64,000 nt of DNA from JAFAMS01 sp963715815 (GCA_963715815.1 OY970278.1:682001-746000), one strand, 5' to 3'; shown: positions 34,765-43,807, counted from the stretch's first letter. Program-made: numbers and translations. The notes: generated from the letters alone by a model not told the origin.

Positions 34765-35091
34765 TTACTTAACGGCTGAAAACGCCGTCGGTGTGAGGAT
34801 CATGCTCTCGAGGTAGGCGACGATCGGGCCGGCTTCCTCGGTTTTCGCGCGCTTCTCAATCCATTCCGGATCGCTCATGAATGCGTCCCACTTTTTCTGA
34901 CGCTCTTCGAGCGACTCCCATTGCAGCATATAGTACAAGTCGTGGTTCGACGGACCAATGTAGACCGTCCAAAATCCGGCTTGCTTAATTCCGTGCTTTT
35001 GCCAAAGTGGGAGCGTGTATTTCTCAAAACGATTGACGAGATCAGGAAGCTTCTTGGGTGCGCAGTGGTAGATGCGCAGCTCGTAGAGCAC
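34765..35091 (-). CDS. NIPSNAP family protein
   Basis: 108 residues from GTG 35091 with GGAGG eight bases upstream. The ferredoxin-like alpha/beta barrel of NIPSNAP is shown by VLYELRIYHCAPKKLPDLVN, KHGIKQAGFWTVYIGPSN and YYMLQWESLEERQKKWDAF. These domains often accompany catabolic enzymes. Here the divergent neighbour is a beta-keto acid cleavage enzyme. Reaction unknown. Longer in-frame extensions upstream run antisense over the BKACE gene and were rejected. Confidence 0.88.
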   Translation of the reverse strand: MLYELRIYHCAPKKLPDLVNRFEKYTLPLWQKHGIKQAGFWTVYIGPSNHDLYYMLQWESLEERQKKWDAFMSDPEWIEKRAKTEEAGPIVAYLESMILTPTAFSAVK

Positions 35092-35190
35092 AGTTGAACC
35101 TCCATTAGTGTGCGTGTCCCGCGCCTTTGAGCAGCCAGGCAGGAGATGCCTGCGGTGCTTCCTGATACTCGTTGTCCCGGAGGATCGAAC

Positions 35191-36135
35191 ATGGCAGACG
35201 CGCGCAAAGTCATTATCACCTGTGCGGTAACGGGCTCGATTCACACGCCCACGATGACGCCGCATCTTCCGATCACGCCCGAGCAGATCGCAAGCGATGC
35301 GATTGCCGCAGCGGAGGCCGGCGCCGCGATCCTCCATTTGCACGCGCGCGATCCGCGCGACGGCCATCCGACGCCGGATCCTGAAGTCTTCAAGCAATTC
35401 GTCCCCGCCATCATGGACGCGACCGACGCCGTCATCAACATCACGACCGGCGGCAGTCAAACGATGACGCTTGAAGATCGTCTTGCCGGCCCGCTCGCGT
35501 TGTTGCCCGAGATGTGCTCGTGCAACATGGGCTCGATGAATTTCGGGCTCTATCATCTCATCCCGAAATACAAGACCTGGAAGTACGACTGGGAGCCGCA
35601 ATATCTCGAAGCCTCGCGTGCGGGTATTTTCAAGAATACGTTCGCGGACATCGAGCGGCTTCTCAAGACGCTCGGCGAGGACCACGGCGTGCGGTTCGAG
35701 TTCGAATGCTACGACGTCGGGCATCTCTACAATCTCGCGCACTTCGTTGAGCGCGGTCTCGTTAAGCCGCCGCTATTCGTGCAGACGATCTTCGGGATTC
35801 TCGGCGGCATCGGCGCTGATCCGGAAAATCTCGTGCACATGCGCCGCATCGCGAATAAGCTGTTCGGCAACGACTACCAGTGGTCGATACTCGCCGCAGG
35901 GCGTCATCAAATGAATCTTGCGACGATGGGCGCGGTAATGGGCGGCAACGTTCGCGTCGGTCTCGAGGATTCGATTTGGCTTGGACCCGGTCAACTTGCA
36001 GAAGGCAACGCCGATCAGGTTCGCAAGATTCGCCGCATTCTCGAAGAGCAATCTCTCGAAATTGCGACGCCCGATGAAGCACGCAAAATGCTCGGGTTGC
36101 GCGGCCGTACGCGCACCGCGGTCGGGGCGCGCTAA
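35191..36135 (+). CDS. Beta-keto acid cleavage enzyme (BKACE, DUF849)
   Basis: 314 residues from ATG 35191 behind GGAGG. This is the TIM-barrel zinc enzyme family that condenses a beta-keto acid with acetyl-CoA and cleaves it (Kce is the founding member). Visible: VIITCAVTGSIHTPTMTPHL, zinc ligands in AAILHLHARDP, TTGGSQTMTLEDR, FVQTIFGILGGIGADPEN, WSILAAGRHQMNLATMGAVM and the conserved GNVRVGLEDSIWL end. The substrate class cannot be assigned. Divergent from NIPSNAP by 100 bases. Confidence 0.92.
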   Translation: MADARKVIITCAVTGSIHTPTMTPHLPITPEQIASDAIAAAEAGAAILHLHARDPRDGHPTPDPEVFKQFVPAIMDATDAVINITTGGSQTMTLEDRLAGPLALLPEMCSCNMGSMNFGLYHLIPKYKTWKYDWEPQYLEASRAGIFKNTFADIERLLKTLGEDHGVRFEFECYDVGHLYNLAHFVERGLVKPPLFVQTIFGILGGIGADPENLVHMRRIANKLFGNDYQWSILAAGRHQMNLATMGAVMGGNVRVGLEDSIWLGPGQLAEGNADQVRKIRRILEEQSLEIATPDEARKMLGLRGRTRTAVGAR

Positions 36136-37953
36136 CTACTTCAGTGCGTCGTAGGCTTGCTGCCCAAGCAGCGAGCCGATTCCCGTAACGGCTGAAAAGC
36201 CCGGCTTCACTTCGCAGCCGCGCGGCCCGACATCCGGACAACCGTACACGATCGGTTCGGGTGTCGGAATGATGCCCTTATATTTCAGCGGCAACGCCTT
36301 GGGTGGATTGCGTAAGTTGTTGTCTTTGAGGCCGCGATCGTTGTCGCGCGAGATGCTGCGGAACGCTTGCGGAGCCTTTGCCGCGAGTAAATAGAGATCG
36401 GCCGGGACGATCAATTGTTTTGGCCCATCGAGTTTTGCATTGATCGCCGCAATCTGCGCGCCGGCGATCGAGACGCTCTCGCTCGTGCCGCCGACGCCGC
36501 CGCTTGCATATTTGTGCCAGAAAACGCGAATGTGTCCCGACGCATCAGCAGAGATGTCGGGAACGATTCGCGTCTTGACTTCTTGCGGGCTAAGTTCGAA
36601 TTGGCTCTTCGCGTTTTGCCACCCCGGGCGCGGCTCGGTCGAGAGTCCGCCGCCCGTCGCGTGAAGTCCGTCGTTCCACGGGGCTTCATCGAGCGGTCCA
36701 CCCACGCGCCGTTCGCCGAGCTGCGAACCGCCAACGCAAATCACAACCGAAAGAACGCATGGATACGTGACGGCCGGCTTCGTTTGTCCGGATATCTTCG
36801 TTCCGTATTGTCCGTCGTCACCGGATGGTACGAGAATCGGCACGCCGATTGCGGCCGCTTCGAGATAGGGAATCGGCGTTGGTCCGAAGTCGTCGGCAAC
36901 ATTGTCCAACACCGGCGCAATTGCGAAGGGGAAGACGATCTCGGTCGTTGCGGGATCGTCGAGCGCACGCTGCAACGCGAGCGAACCATCGTTCCCGGGC
37001 GTGCACAGATCGTCATAACGAACGTCGACGTGGGCTTGCGGCGCAATCGTGAGGATCGAATCGATGTCGAGCGTCGCTTCCTGCCCTCGATCATCGCGTT
37101 CGCAAACCGTGTTCTCGGGCGGCTTGTCGACGACGACGGTCGTGTGCACGTTATCGACGCTTGCACCTTTGGGTGCTTTGGGACTCGAGAGAAACAGTGC
37201 AAGATCCGCGGGATCGTAGCGATCGGCGGCTTCCTCGATCAGCACCAGATGTGCGCCGGCGCCGTCCAGAGTATTGTAAGCGCTTGCGAAACGCTCCGGA
37301 TCGTACCAGGCGCCGCGAAAGTCGCTGGCAGCGCCGGTGTTCGCATCGGCAAGATGCGGCGAAAATCCGGTCACGATGCCGCGAACCATGCGAATTCCGG
37401 CGACGGGAAGCGTGACCGGAGTCGTCGGCGCGACGGCGATGCGCGAGCCGTCTTGGTAGGTCGCATATTTCGTGTGGAAGGTGCGCTCGGCGTTCGCGAT
37501 CGTGAGCGTGCCGCCGACGACGAGATGATTCGGGGAAACGTAGACGTCCTCGGCACCGTTATCGCGCAACATTTTTGCAAGCACGTCGAGATCGGCGCCC
37601 GGCCTGCCGTACCGGCCGACGAATCCGTCGCGTGTGAGAAAATGATGAAACTCAGGTGAAGCCGGATCGCCGACGGCGAGCGCAAAGCTATTGAGCCCAG
37701 AATCCTTAGGCAACAGCTCGATCTCGACGTGCAATTTCGCCGCCGCGTCGAGCGTCGGAAGGCGGTGCATTCCGGCAAGGCGGGCGAGCGGTGGCGTGTA
37801 CTGCGTCGTGCTCGGTGCGGCGCCGCCGCGCGCTGCGAGCGCAGCCGCCATGAGTACGACAATGCTCCAGCGAATGAGAGACGCCCGCGGGGAGAAACGA
37901 TGCAACGTTCGGCCTTTCTGGGATGCCTCACTTGCGCTGTTGCGGCGTCGCAA
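36136..37953 (-). CDS. S53 (sedolisin/kumamolisin-like) serine-carboxyl peptidase, secreted
   Basis: 605 residues. A signal segment (WSIVVLMAAALAARGGA), then a pro-kumamolisin activation domain (SFALAVGDPASPEFHHFLTR; DVYVSPNHLVVGGTLTIANA), then the catalytic domain: Glu/Asp in GQEATLDIDSIL, oxyanion Asp in VPSGDDG and the nucleophile Ser in GGVGGTSESVSIAGAQIAA. The family autoactivates at low pH and degrades proteins outside the cell. The ATG at 37953 overlaps the divergent M48 gene by 54 bases; ATG 37851 is an alternative but would shorten the signal. Frame intact. Confidence 0.9.
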   Translation of the reverse strand: MRRRNSASEASQKGRTLHRFSPRASLIRWSIVVLMAAALAARGGAAPSTTQYTPPLARLAGMHRLPTLDAAAKLHVEIELLPKDSGLNSFALAVGDPASPEFHHFLTRDGFVGRYGRPGADLDVLAKMLRDNGAEDVYVSPNHLVVGGTLTIANAERTFHTKYATYQDGSRIAVAPTTPVTLPVAGIRMVRGIVTGFSPHLADANTGAASDFRGAWYDPERFASAYNTLDGAGAHLVLIEEAADRYDPADLALFLSSPKAPKGASVDNVHTTVVVDKPPENTVCERDDRGQEATLDIDSILTIAPQAHVDVRYDDLCTPGNDGSLALQRALDDPATTEIVFPFAIAPVLDNVADDFGPTPIPYLEAAAIGVPILVPSGDDGQYGTKISGQTKPAVTYPCVLSVVICVGGSQLGERRVGGPLDEAPWNDGLHATGGGLSTEPRPGWQNAKSQFELSPQEVKTRIVPDISADASGHIRVFWHKYASGGVGGTSESVSIAGAQIAAINAKLDGPKQLIVPADLYLLAAKAPQAFRSISRDNDRGLKDNNLRNPPKALPLKYKGIIPTPEPIVYGCPDVGPRGCEVKPGFSAVTGIGSLLGQQAYDALK

Positions 37954-38694
37954 TTAACGACTGCACAGCCCGCCGAGGCATTAGACGAAGCAAAAGTCGG
38001 TCAGGAAGTTTATGAAGACCTGCGAGATTCGGGTGATCTCCTTTTCGACTCGCCTTACTACGAGCATTTAAACGAAATTGGCCAAATCATCGCAGCTACC
38101 GTTGGAAAGCGGTACGAGTATCCGCTGCGATATTACATCGTCAAGGGCGATTCACCCAACGCATTCTCCGTTCCGGGCGGCATGATCTACGTCAACGAGC
38201 CGCTGCTGCGAATGGCGTCGAACCGCGACGAGCTCGGCGGCGTGCTCGGGCACGAATCGGGCCACATGATCGAACACCACGTCGCCAAGAACATCGCGAA
38301 AATGCAAACGATGGGGATCATCGCGACGATTGGGACGATTCTGACGAGCGTCGTCGTTCCGGGCGTCGGCGGAATTCTTGCCGCCCAGGCTGCGGACTAC
38401 GGCAGCCAAATGCTCATGGCGGGAGAAGACGCGAACATCAGTCGGCATATCGAGTCGCAGGCCGACGCGGTCGGCGCGGAGCTTCTCGCCGAAAGCGGCG
38501 TCCTCAATCCTTGGGGGATGGTCTGGTTCTTCGAAAAGATGTCGCGCGAGTTTGGTCCGGGGCAGACGTCGTGGCTACAAAATCATCCGCTCGATGCCAC
38601 GCGCATCGCGGGCCTCAAAGAACACTTCAAGCAGAATCCGCAACTCTTCGGCAAGTTCAAAGATACGGAAGCGATCGACGAAGTCTACTGGTAG
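37900..38694 (+). CDS. M48-family zinc metallopeptidase, periplasmic
   Basis: 264 residues from ATG 37900, with GGGGAGAAACG before it. Signal peptide SAFLGCLTCAVAASQ. The zinc-binding HExxH-type site reads GGVLGHESGHMIEHHVAKN and the third ligand Glu lies in ISRHIESQADAVGAELLAE. Upstream AFSVPGGMIYVNEPLLRM is typical of BepA/LoiP-like envelope quality-control proteases. It is divergent from, and overlaps, the start of the S53 peptidase gene. Confidence 0.92.
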   Translation: MQRSAFLGCLTCAVAASQLTTAQPAEALDEAKVGQEVYEDLRDSGDLLFDSPYYEHLNEIGQIIAATVGKRYEYPLRYYIVKGDSPNAFSVPGGMIYVNEPLLRMASNRDELGGVLGHESGHMIEHHVAKNIAKMQTMGIIATIGTILTSVVVPGVGGILAAQAADYGSQMLMAGEDANISRHIESQADAVGAELLAESGVLNPWGMVWFFEKMSREFGPGQTSWLQNHPLDATRIAGLKEHFKQNPQLFGKFKDTEAIDEVYW

Positions 38695-38775
38695 CTAGTG
38701 TCCGACGCCGAGCAGCCACAGGATAAGGATCAGGCCGAGCGGCATGCCGAGCAACCAAAATAGAATCAGAATCAC
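38695..38775 (-). CDS. 26-residue hydrophobic peptide coupled to the upstream membrane protein
   Basis: GTG 38775 abuts the stop of the upstream gene. The product is a single Leu/Ile-rich TM segment (ILILFWLLGMPLGLILILWL) plus LGVGH. The internal repeat (LxLxxWLLGxP/VxG) and tight coupling suggest a real micro-protein, perhaps an accessory subunit of the upstream membrane protein. It is too short for homology claims. Confidence 0.5.
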   Translation of the reverse strand: MILILFWLLGMPLGLILILWLLGVGH

Positions 38776-39339
38776 TTAGATCGTTCTCCGTTCAGTGCGC
38801 GTACGGTAGTGTGTGAACGTCATCGGCTCGCCGCTCGAATACCAGCCGCCGATGACGGCGCCGATGAGCCCGATCAGAAGACTGGTAAGCGCTGCGAGCG
38901 CGGTATTGCGGATCACGTCAGGTGGTGTCGTAGCGGTCGTCGCCGCGGCGACGAGCGGCGATGCACCGATCAAACCGCCGTACCAACCGCCGAACGCCTG
39001 ACCGACACCCGCCGCGAGTGCCGCAAGTATGAGTGGAAGAGCGATCAGCCAGCTAATAGCCGCGTGCAAGATCGAAGGCTCCGAATGACTGTGTCCAGCG
39101 ATCTTTCCCGCAACCCAACCGCCGGCGACAAACGCGAAGAATCCCGCGACGACGATTGCAATAAGATCAACGAGCGCTACGGTATGGAACGACGTGAGTG
39201 GGTGTGCCGCGCTTGCGCCGATGATCGTCGCAACGAGACCAAGCACGACGGAAGCGGCGAGCGATGTTAGCGCGCCGGCCCAAGCGGCGCTCCAGTTAAT
39301 GGGCCATGGATTCACAAGCATTGCCGAAAATTGTTCCAA
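38776..39339 (-). CDS. Conserved hypothetical membrane protein (about 4-5 TM)
   Basis: 187 residues. Hydrophobic segments: AWAGALTSLAASVVLGLVAT, VDLIAIVVAGFFAFVAGGWV, ISWLIALPLILAALAAGVGQ and LAALTSLLIGLIGAVIGGWY. Glycine-rich helices and a GGWxxGKIAG loop resemble TIGR04086/YrzE-like or PhnA-like membrane proteins, but I do not assign a family. Start at 39339 or 39321. It is followed directly by a 26-residue hydrophobic peptide. Confidence 0.7.
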   Translation of the reverse strand: MEQFSAMLVNPWPINWSAAWAGALTSLAASVVLGLVATIIGASAAHPLTSFHTVALVDLIAIVVAGFFAFVAGGWVAGKIAGHSHSEPSILHAAISWLIALPLILAALAAGVGQAFGGWYGGLIGASPLVAAATTATTPPDVIRNTALAALTSLLIGLIGAVIGGWYSSGEPMTFTHYRTRTERRTI

Positions 39340-39365
39340 GATTCCGCAATGTCAAACCATAAACG

Positions 39366-40469
39366 CTATGAAGTGGTCGAAAGATTTTCCTTGACGGTCC
39401 ACGTGTCATCGCCTGAAGGTCCGAGATAACCCGCGCCTTCGAGCGCTTGTAGAACTTCAACAGTCAGTGCACGTTCGTGTTTGTTCGGCATCCCCGCCCA
39501 GCGCATCGCGATCTCGCCGGCTTCGAGCAGCGCGCCCGGTACAAGCAGCTCGCGGACGAATTGTATGCGAAGGCCCGAGCGTTCCATGCGACGTGAGAGT
39601 GGTTCGAGCGCGGTTTCGAATGGGTCGAGATTATCGCTGTCCCTCGACGGAGCTTGTCCTGAGCGTAGCGTCAGCGGAGTCGAAGGGCTCGGGATGACAG
39701 TCGGCGGCGTTTCGCTCACTTGCGCCTTTGCGGTTCCGACTAAATGCGATGTACGCGATAAGAATGCGTCCGTGACGCGCGGAAAATGTTCGCCGAGTGC
39801 GACAGCCGCTGTCTGCCACGGAACCGCGTTGAGCTCGCGCGGCCTTTTCGCAAGCGCGCCCCATATCTTGCGTGCGACGACTTCCGGAGAGACGCGCATC
39901 GGTTTCGGTGCGCCGGCCAGACCAGCGCGTTCCATGAACGGCGTGTCGACGACTCCCGGATCGACGTACGTCACCGCGACACCGTAGCGTTCCAGCTCGC
40001 GGCGTAGTAATGCGGTCGCTGAACGCAGCGCCGCTTTGGATGGAGAATACGCGCCGAGTCCGTCGACGGGGACGCGCGCGACGCCAGAACCGATCATGAC
40101 GACATGACCGTGCGCCGCTTGCAGCGCAGGCAATGCCTCGCGTACGAGCGCGATCGGACCGGTGACGTGCGTTGCAAATTGCCGCCGTAACGCTTCATCC
40201 GTTTGTTCGACGAGCGCGCCTGCCGACGCTTCGCCGGCGTTGTTGACGAGAACATCGATCCGCCCGCATTTCTCGAGCGCAAATGCGACGATCCGTTTCG
40301 CCGCGCCAATGTCGCCTACGTCGGCGACGAATGTTGCAACGCCGCTCAGCTCGCCCAGCCGCGTTGCATCTCGACCGACGCCGACGACGCACAACCCGGC
40401 GCGGACCGCACGCAGCGCGAGCGCACGGCCGATCCCCGAGGATGCTCCCGTGATGAGGATCGTTGTCAT
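39366..40469 (-). CDS. Short-chain dehydrogenase with extra C-terminal domain and repeat-derived linker
   Basis: 367 residues. Residues 1-240 are a classical SDR (ILITGASSGIGRALALRA, VNNAGEASAGAL, Ser in MIGSGVARV, YSPSK active site, VDPGVVDTPFMERAG). Residues about 280-367 form an all-helical, winged-helix-like tail (FETALEPLSRRMERSGLRIQ; RALTVEVLQALEGAGYLG). Between them the linker PSPSTPLTLRSGQAPSRDS is the translation of a REP-like repeat found in intergenic DNA elsewhere in the window. The gene overlaps the glycosidase gene by four bases (ATGA). Confidence 0.88.
   Translation of the reverse strand: MTTILITGASSGIGRALALRAVRAGLCVVGVGRDATRLGELSGVATFVADVGDIGAAKRIVAFALEKCGRIDVLVNNAGEASAGALVEQTDEALRRQFATHVTGPIALVREALPALQAAHGHVVMIGSGVARVPVDGLGAYSPSKAALRSATALLRRELERYGVAVTYVDPGVVDTPFMERAGLAGAPKPMRVSPEVVARKIWGALAKRPRELNAVPWQTAAVALGEHFPRVTDAFLSRTSHLVGTAKAQVSETPPTVIPSPSTPLTLRSGQAPSRDSDNLDPFETALEPLSRRMERSGLRIQFVRELLVPGALLEAGEIAMRWAGMPNKHERALTVEVLQALEGAGYLGPSGDDTWTVKENLSTTS
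39638..39700. repeat. REP-like palindromic repeat, copy 1 (inside an SDR gene)
   Basis: Contains TCCCTCGACGG, CTGAGCGTAGCG, GAGTCGAAGG and CTCGGGATGACA, the same blocks as at 49.5-49.8 and 51.35 kb. Here it keeps the SDR frame open and codes for a Ser/Pro/Thr-rich interdomain linker. Confidence 0.8.
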
Positions 40470-41635
40470 GTTGCCCCGACCAATCGTAAGTGATTCTCGT
40501 ACGCGGCTTTTACGTTCATCGGCGCTGCGTAATAATCCGATTCAATCAACTCGCGCGCAGGAGCGGGCGCAACTCTGGCTCCCGCCTGCGCAATAGACGA
40601 GAGCGCTTCGACGACCGGCTTCGGCGAACCGTCGGCACGCCACGCTCCGAACCGAAATTCGTGCGGCGCCTGATCGAACGGCGGCGTGTCACGCAGACGT
40701 TGGTCGTAATCGGTGTAGCACCACCAATATGCGCCGAGCGCGCCGCGCCTTTGCAGCCGCTCGATGACGGCGGTTGCGTATGCGGCCATCTCGGTTTCGT
40801 TCAAGCATGGATGTCCCGTGAGGTTCGGTCCGTCCGCGCACTCCGGATTGCCGAATTCGCTGACCAATACGCGCTTATTGCTGAACGATGCCATCAGCTC
40901 GTAGTAAAATGGTACGACTTCGGGATCGAGCCGGTCGCGCGCGAACGTGGCGTACGCCGAGTACCCGTGCATCGTCGCAAAGTCCCACGGCGCGCACATC
41001 GCCGAGGGACGGATGTTGCGATCTTGCTCGACGTCTTCGCCGTGCAATCCACCGGTTACCGGAAGCGCGGACGCGCGGGCGAGCTCGTTCGTCAACGTTT
41101 CGCTCCAGCTCAATCCGTCAGCGATCGTCGTGGGCGTGCGCAGATTGCTGAACTCGTTGCCGAGATCCCACGCCTCTATCGTCTCGTTTCCGCGAAAGTG
41201 CGCGCCGATCGCTCGGACGGCGAAACGCTGCGCATCGAGCAGAGGTCCGCTCGCGTACATGTCGCCGATACCCCACGGTTCGGACTTGCCGTTTGAGATC
41301 GTACGAAAACGGATGGACGGCGTAGCGCGATCGAGCGTCCAGCGCGGCAGCCAATTAACGCCGCTCATGTGACCGCAAAAGAGCGTCGGCATCCCACGCA
41401 AGCGATGTGCGGCCAAAAGCTCGAGGAGTCGCTCCATTTTGCGGAGAGCTTCGCTATCGATGCGATCTTCGTCGGGTTGGAAGGTCTCCCACAATAAGAA
41501 GAAGCGTACGCTCTGTAAGCCGGCGGCGGAAATACGCGCAAAATCTGCGTCGAGCGCCTCCGGATCGAAGTTCGACCACATCGCCATCGCGGTGCGAGCC
41601 GGCCAATAGTTGATTCCGAGACGAAACGGCGGCAT
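40466..41635 (-). CDS. Glycoside hydrolase, clan A type (GH5/mannanase-like)
   Basis: 389 residues, no signal peptide. TIM-barrel pattern: FRLGINYWPARTAMAMW, LQSVRFFLLWETFQPDED, acid/base Glu in AWDLGNEFSN, nucleophile Glu in VLVSEFGNPE and an aromatic GAYWWCYTDYD loop. This is the layout of GH5-like and beta-mannanase-like glycosidases. An intracellular location suggests action on imported oligosaccharides or a glycoconjugate. First gene of a two-gene operon with the SDR. Confidence 0.85.
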   Translation of the reverse strand: MPPFRLGINYWPARTAMAMWSNFDPEALDADFARISAAGLQSVRFFLLWETFQPDEDRIDSEALRKMERLLELLAAHRLRGMPTLFCGHMSGVNWLPRWTLDRATPSIRFRTISNGKSEPWGIGDMYASGPLLDAQRFAVRAIGAHFRGNETIEAWDLGNEFSNLRTPTTIADGLSWSETLTNELARASALPVTGGLHGEDVEQDRNIRPSAMCAPWDFATMHGYSAYATFARDRLDPEVVPFYYELMASFSNKRVLVSEFGNPECADGPNLTGHPCLNETEMAAYATAVIERLQRRGALGAYWWCYTDYDQRLRDTPPFDQAPHEFRFGAWRADGSPKPVVEALSSIAQAGARVAPAPARELIESDYYAAPMNVKAAYENHLRLVGAT

Positions 41636-41646
41636 ACTCCTGGGGT

Positions 41647-42138
41647 ATGGATTCGCATCGCGATGGTCCTCCGCGCGTCGGCATCATTATGGGGAGCCGA
41701 TCCGATTTGGAGACGATGCGCGCGGCAGCGACCACGCTCCAAGAACTCGGCATCGGCTTCGAGATGAAGGTCGTTTCGGCGCACCGGACGCCGGACCTCA
41801 TGTTCGAGTATGCGTCGAGCGCTGCGTCGCGCGGTCTCAAGGTCATCATTGCGGGCGCGGGCGGAGCCGCGCACCTTCCGGGTATGGTCGCTACCAAGAC
41901 GACGCTTCCGGTCATCGGCGTCCCGGTTGAATCGCGCTCGCTCAAAGGACTCGACTCGCTGCTCTCGATCGCCCAGATGCCCACGGGCGTTCCGGTTGCG
42001 ACGATGGCGATCGGCGGCGCAGCGAATGCAGCTTTGTACGCGGCGCGCATTCTTGCGCTCGGCGACGCCGAGCTCGCAAAGCGCATCGAAGCGCGAATCG
42101 AATCGACCAAGCGCGAGGTCGAAAACACAACGCTGTGA
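41647..42138 (+). CDS. purE: N5-carboxyaminoimidazole ribonucleotide mutase PurE
   Basis: 163 residues. Interconverts N5-CAIR and CAIR in purine biosynthesis. Motifs: VGIIMGSRSDLETMRAAATT, MKVVSAHRTPDLM, IAGAGGAAHLPGMVATKT and LDSLLSIAQMPTGVPVATMA. It overlaps purK by four bases (GTGA), the standard operon arrangement. Frame intact. Confidence 0.97.
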   Translation: MDSHRDGPPRVGIIMGSRSDLETMRAAATTLQELGIGFEMKVVSAHRTPDLMFEYASSAASRGLKVIIAGAGGAAHLPGMVATKTTLPVIGVPVESRSLKGLDSLLSIAQMPTGVPVATMAIGGAANAALYAARILALGDAELAKRIEARIESTKREVENTTL

Positions 42139-43290
42139 GCTTCGAGACAATCGGAATTCTCGGCGGCGGCCAGCTCGGCCGGATGCTGACGCTCGAAGCC
42201 AAGCGCATGGGCTACCGCGTGATCACGCTCGAACCGTTTCCGAATTCACCCTGCGGTCAAGTTGCCGACGAGCAGCTCGTCGCCGCGTACGACGACTTGC
42301 GTGCGATCGGCGAGCTGGGTGCGCGCTCCGACGTCATCACGTACGAATTCGAGAACATCCCGCGCGAAGCGGTTGAAACGCTCGAACGGGATCGCCGCCT
42401 CGTGCGTCCGGATGCAAGCGTCTTGCGCACGACGCAGGATCGCATCTTAGAGAAGACGTTCTTGCGCAAGAACGGTATACCGACGGCCGATTTTGCGCCG
42501 GTCGCAAATGAGAGCGAGCTTGCGCAAGCCGAAAAGACGATCGGATATCCGGCCGTCCTCAAGACGACGACCGGCGGATATGACGGAAAAGGTCAATGGG
42601 TTGCGCGCTCGAGCGAGCAAGGCCGCGCCGCACTCGTCGCAGTCCAAAGGCGCGCCGCTGATTTTCGAGCGCATGATCCCGTTCGATCGCGAGCTTGCGA
42701 TCATCGCGGCACGCAACGTCCGCGACGAGATCGTCACGTTTCCGGTCACCGAAAATATTCACGATCACGGCGTTCTTTCGACGACGATCGTTCCGGCGCG
42801 CGTGCCGGAACGCGATGCGCAACGCGTGCGCGACATGGCGATCACGATCGGCCGGGCGCTCGGGATCACCGGCGCCTTTGCAGTCGAATTCTTTTGGAGC
42901 GAGTCCGGCGAGCTGCTCGTCAACGAGATCGCGCCGCGCGTGCACAACAGCGGACATTACTCGCTCGACGCAACGCAGATCTCGCAGCACGAAGCGCACA
43001 TTCGTGCAATTTGCGACCTGCCGCTCGTGCCGCCGCACATGTTGGCTCCGGCGGCGGTCATGATCAACATTCTCGGTGGCGGCAGCGGCGATCAGCTGGA
43101 CGGAATCGACGCCATTCTGAGCGAACCCGATCTCAAGCTGCATCTTTATGGTAAGGCTCATGCGGCGTTACGCCGCAAGATGGGCCACTTCACGGTCCTC
43201 TCTTCCGACGTAGCAGCAGCGCTCGCCATCGCGGAACGAGCGCGCACGCACTTGCGATGGAGCGATCGCCGTCAAGGGATCGCCGTATGA
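42135..43290 (+). CDS. purK: N5-CAIR synthetase PurK (one frame break)
   Basis: About 385 residues from GTG 42135. ATP-grasp enzyme: N-terminal TIGILGGGQLGRMLTLEAKR, SDVITYEFENIPREAVETL, then ATP-binding YPAVLKTTTGGYDGKGQW. One extra base near 42640 interrupts; the frame resumes KGAPLIFERMIPFDRELAII and continues through FFWSESGELLVNEIAPRVHN and SQHEAHIRAICDLPL to 43290. It makes N5-CAIR from AIR, bicarbonate and ATP for PurE. Paired with purE by overlap. Confidence 0.95.
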
Positions 43291-43294
43291 TCGA

Positions 43295-43807
43295 CTGAGC
43301 ATCGAAGACGAGTACGAGCGCCCGGCAATTCGCGCGATGGCCGGTGACGTGCACGGACTCGACGTTCTCGATCTCGGCCCGGCGGGCAGCGAGCATTCGC
43401 TGTGGCTGCACGAGCATGGCGCGCGCGTCGTCTCGATCGATCCGGCGAGCACGATCTCGCGAGCTCCGCAACAAAAAGAATCCGTCGATCTCGTTTTCTC
43501 GTCGCTCACGCTGCATTACGTGCGCGAATGGGAACCGCTCTTTCGCGAGTTTCGCCGCGTTACGCGTCCCGGCGGGTCGCTCGTGTTCTCAACGCATCAT
43601 CCGTGTCGCGGTCTGCACGACGGTCTTGGCGTCGACTACTTCTCGACCGGACTTATCGTCGACGATGATCGCCGCTATTGGCGCCGTCCGTTGCAGTCGA
43701 TCGTTAGCGCGATCGTCGAGACGGATTGGCGCATCGTCAAAATCACGGAGCCACGGATCGCCGAAGCCGTCGATCCGTGGTTCGTCATCGTGAAAGCGAG
43801 CCGCTAA
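43295..43807 (+). CDS. Class I SAM-dependent methyltransferase, short form; start unclear
   Basis: The family-like frame begins at LSIEDEYERPAIRAMAGDV (about 43295), so the internal ATG at 43337 is too late; upstream starts clash with the purK end and a further indel is likely. Motif I is VLDLGPAGSEHSLWLHEHGA, where the usual GCGxG reads GPAGS. Motif IV is SVDLVFSSLTLHYVREW and the post motif RVTRPGGSLVFSTHHPC. About 40 residues normally found between motifs I and IV are missing. It may be truncated or non-functional. Confidence 0.65.
   Translation: MSIEDEYERPAIRAMAGDVHGLDVLDLGPAGSEHSLWLHEHGARVVSIDPASTISRAPQQKESVDLVFSSLTLHYVREWEPLFREFRRVTRPGGSLVFSTHHPCRGLHDGLGVDYFSTGLIVDDDRRYWRRPLQSIVSAIVETDWRIVKITEPRIAEAVDPWFVIVKASR

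Noticed and set aside
43265..43340. A PurK-methyltransferase fusion
   Set aside because: The frames are one base apart at the purK stop, but PurK ends at its normal length there, so a fusion has no support beyond the local frame.
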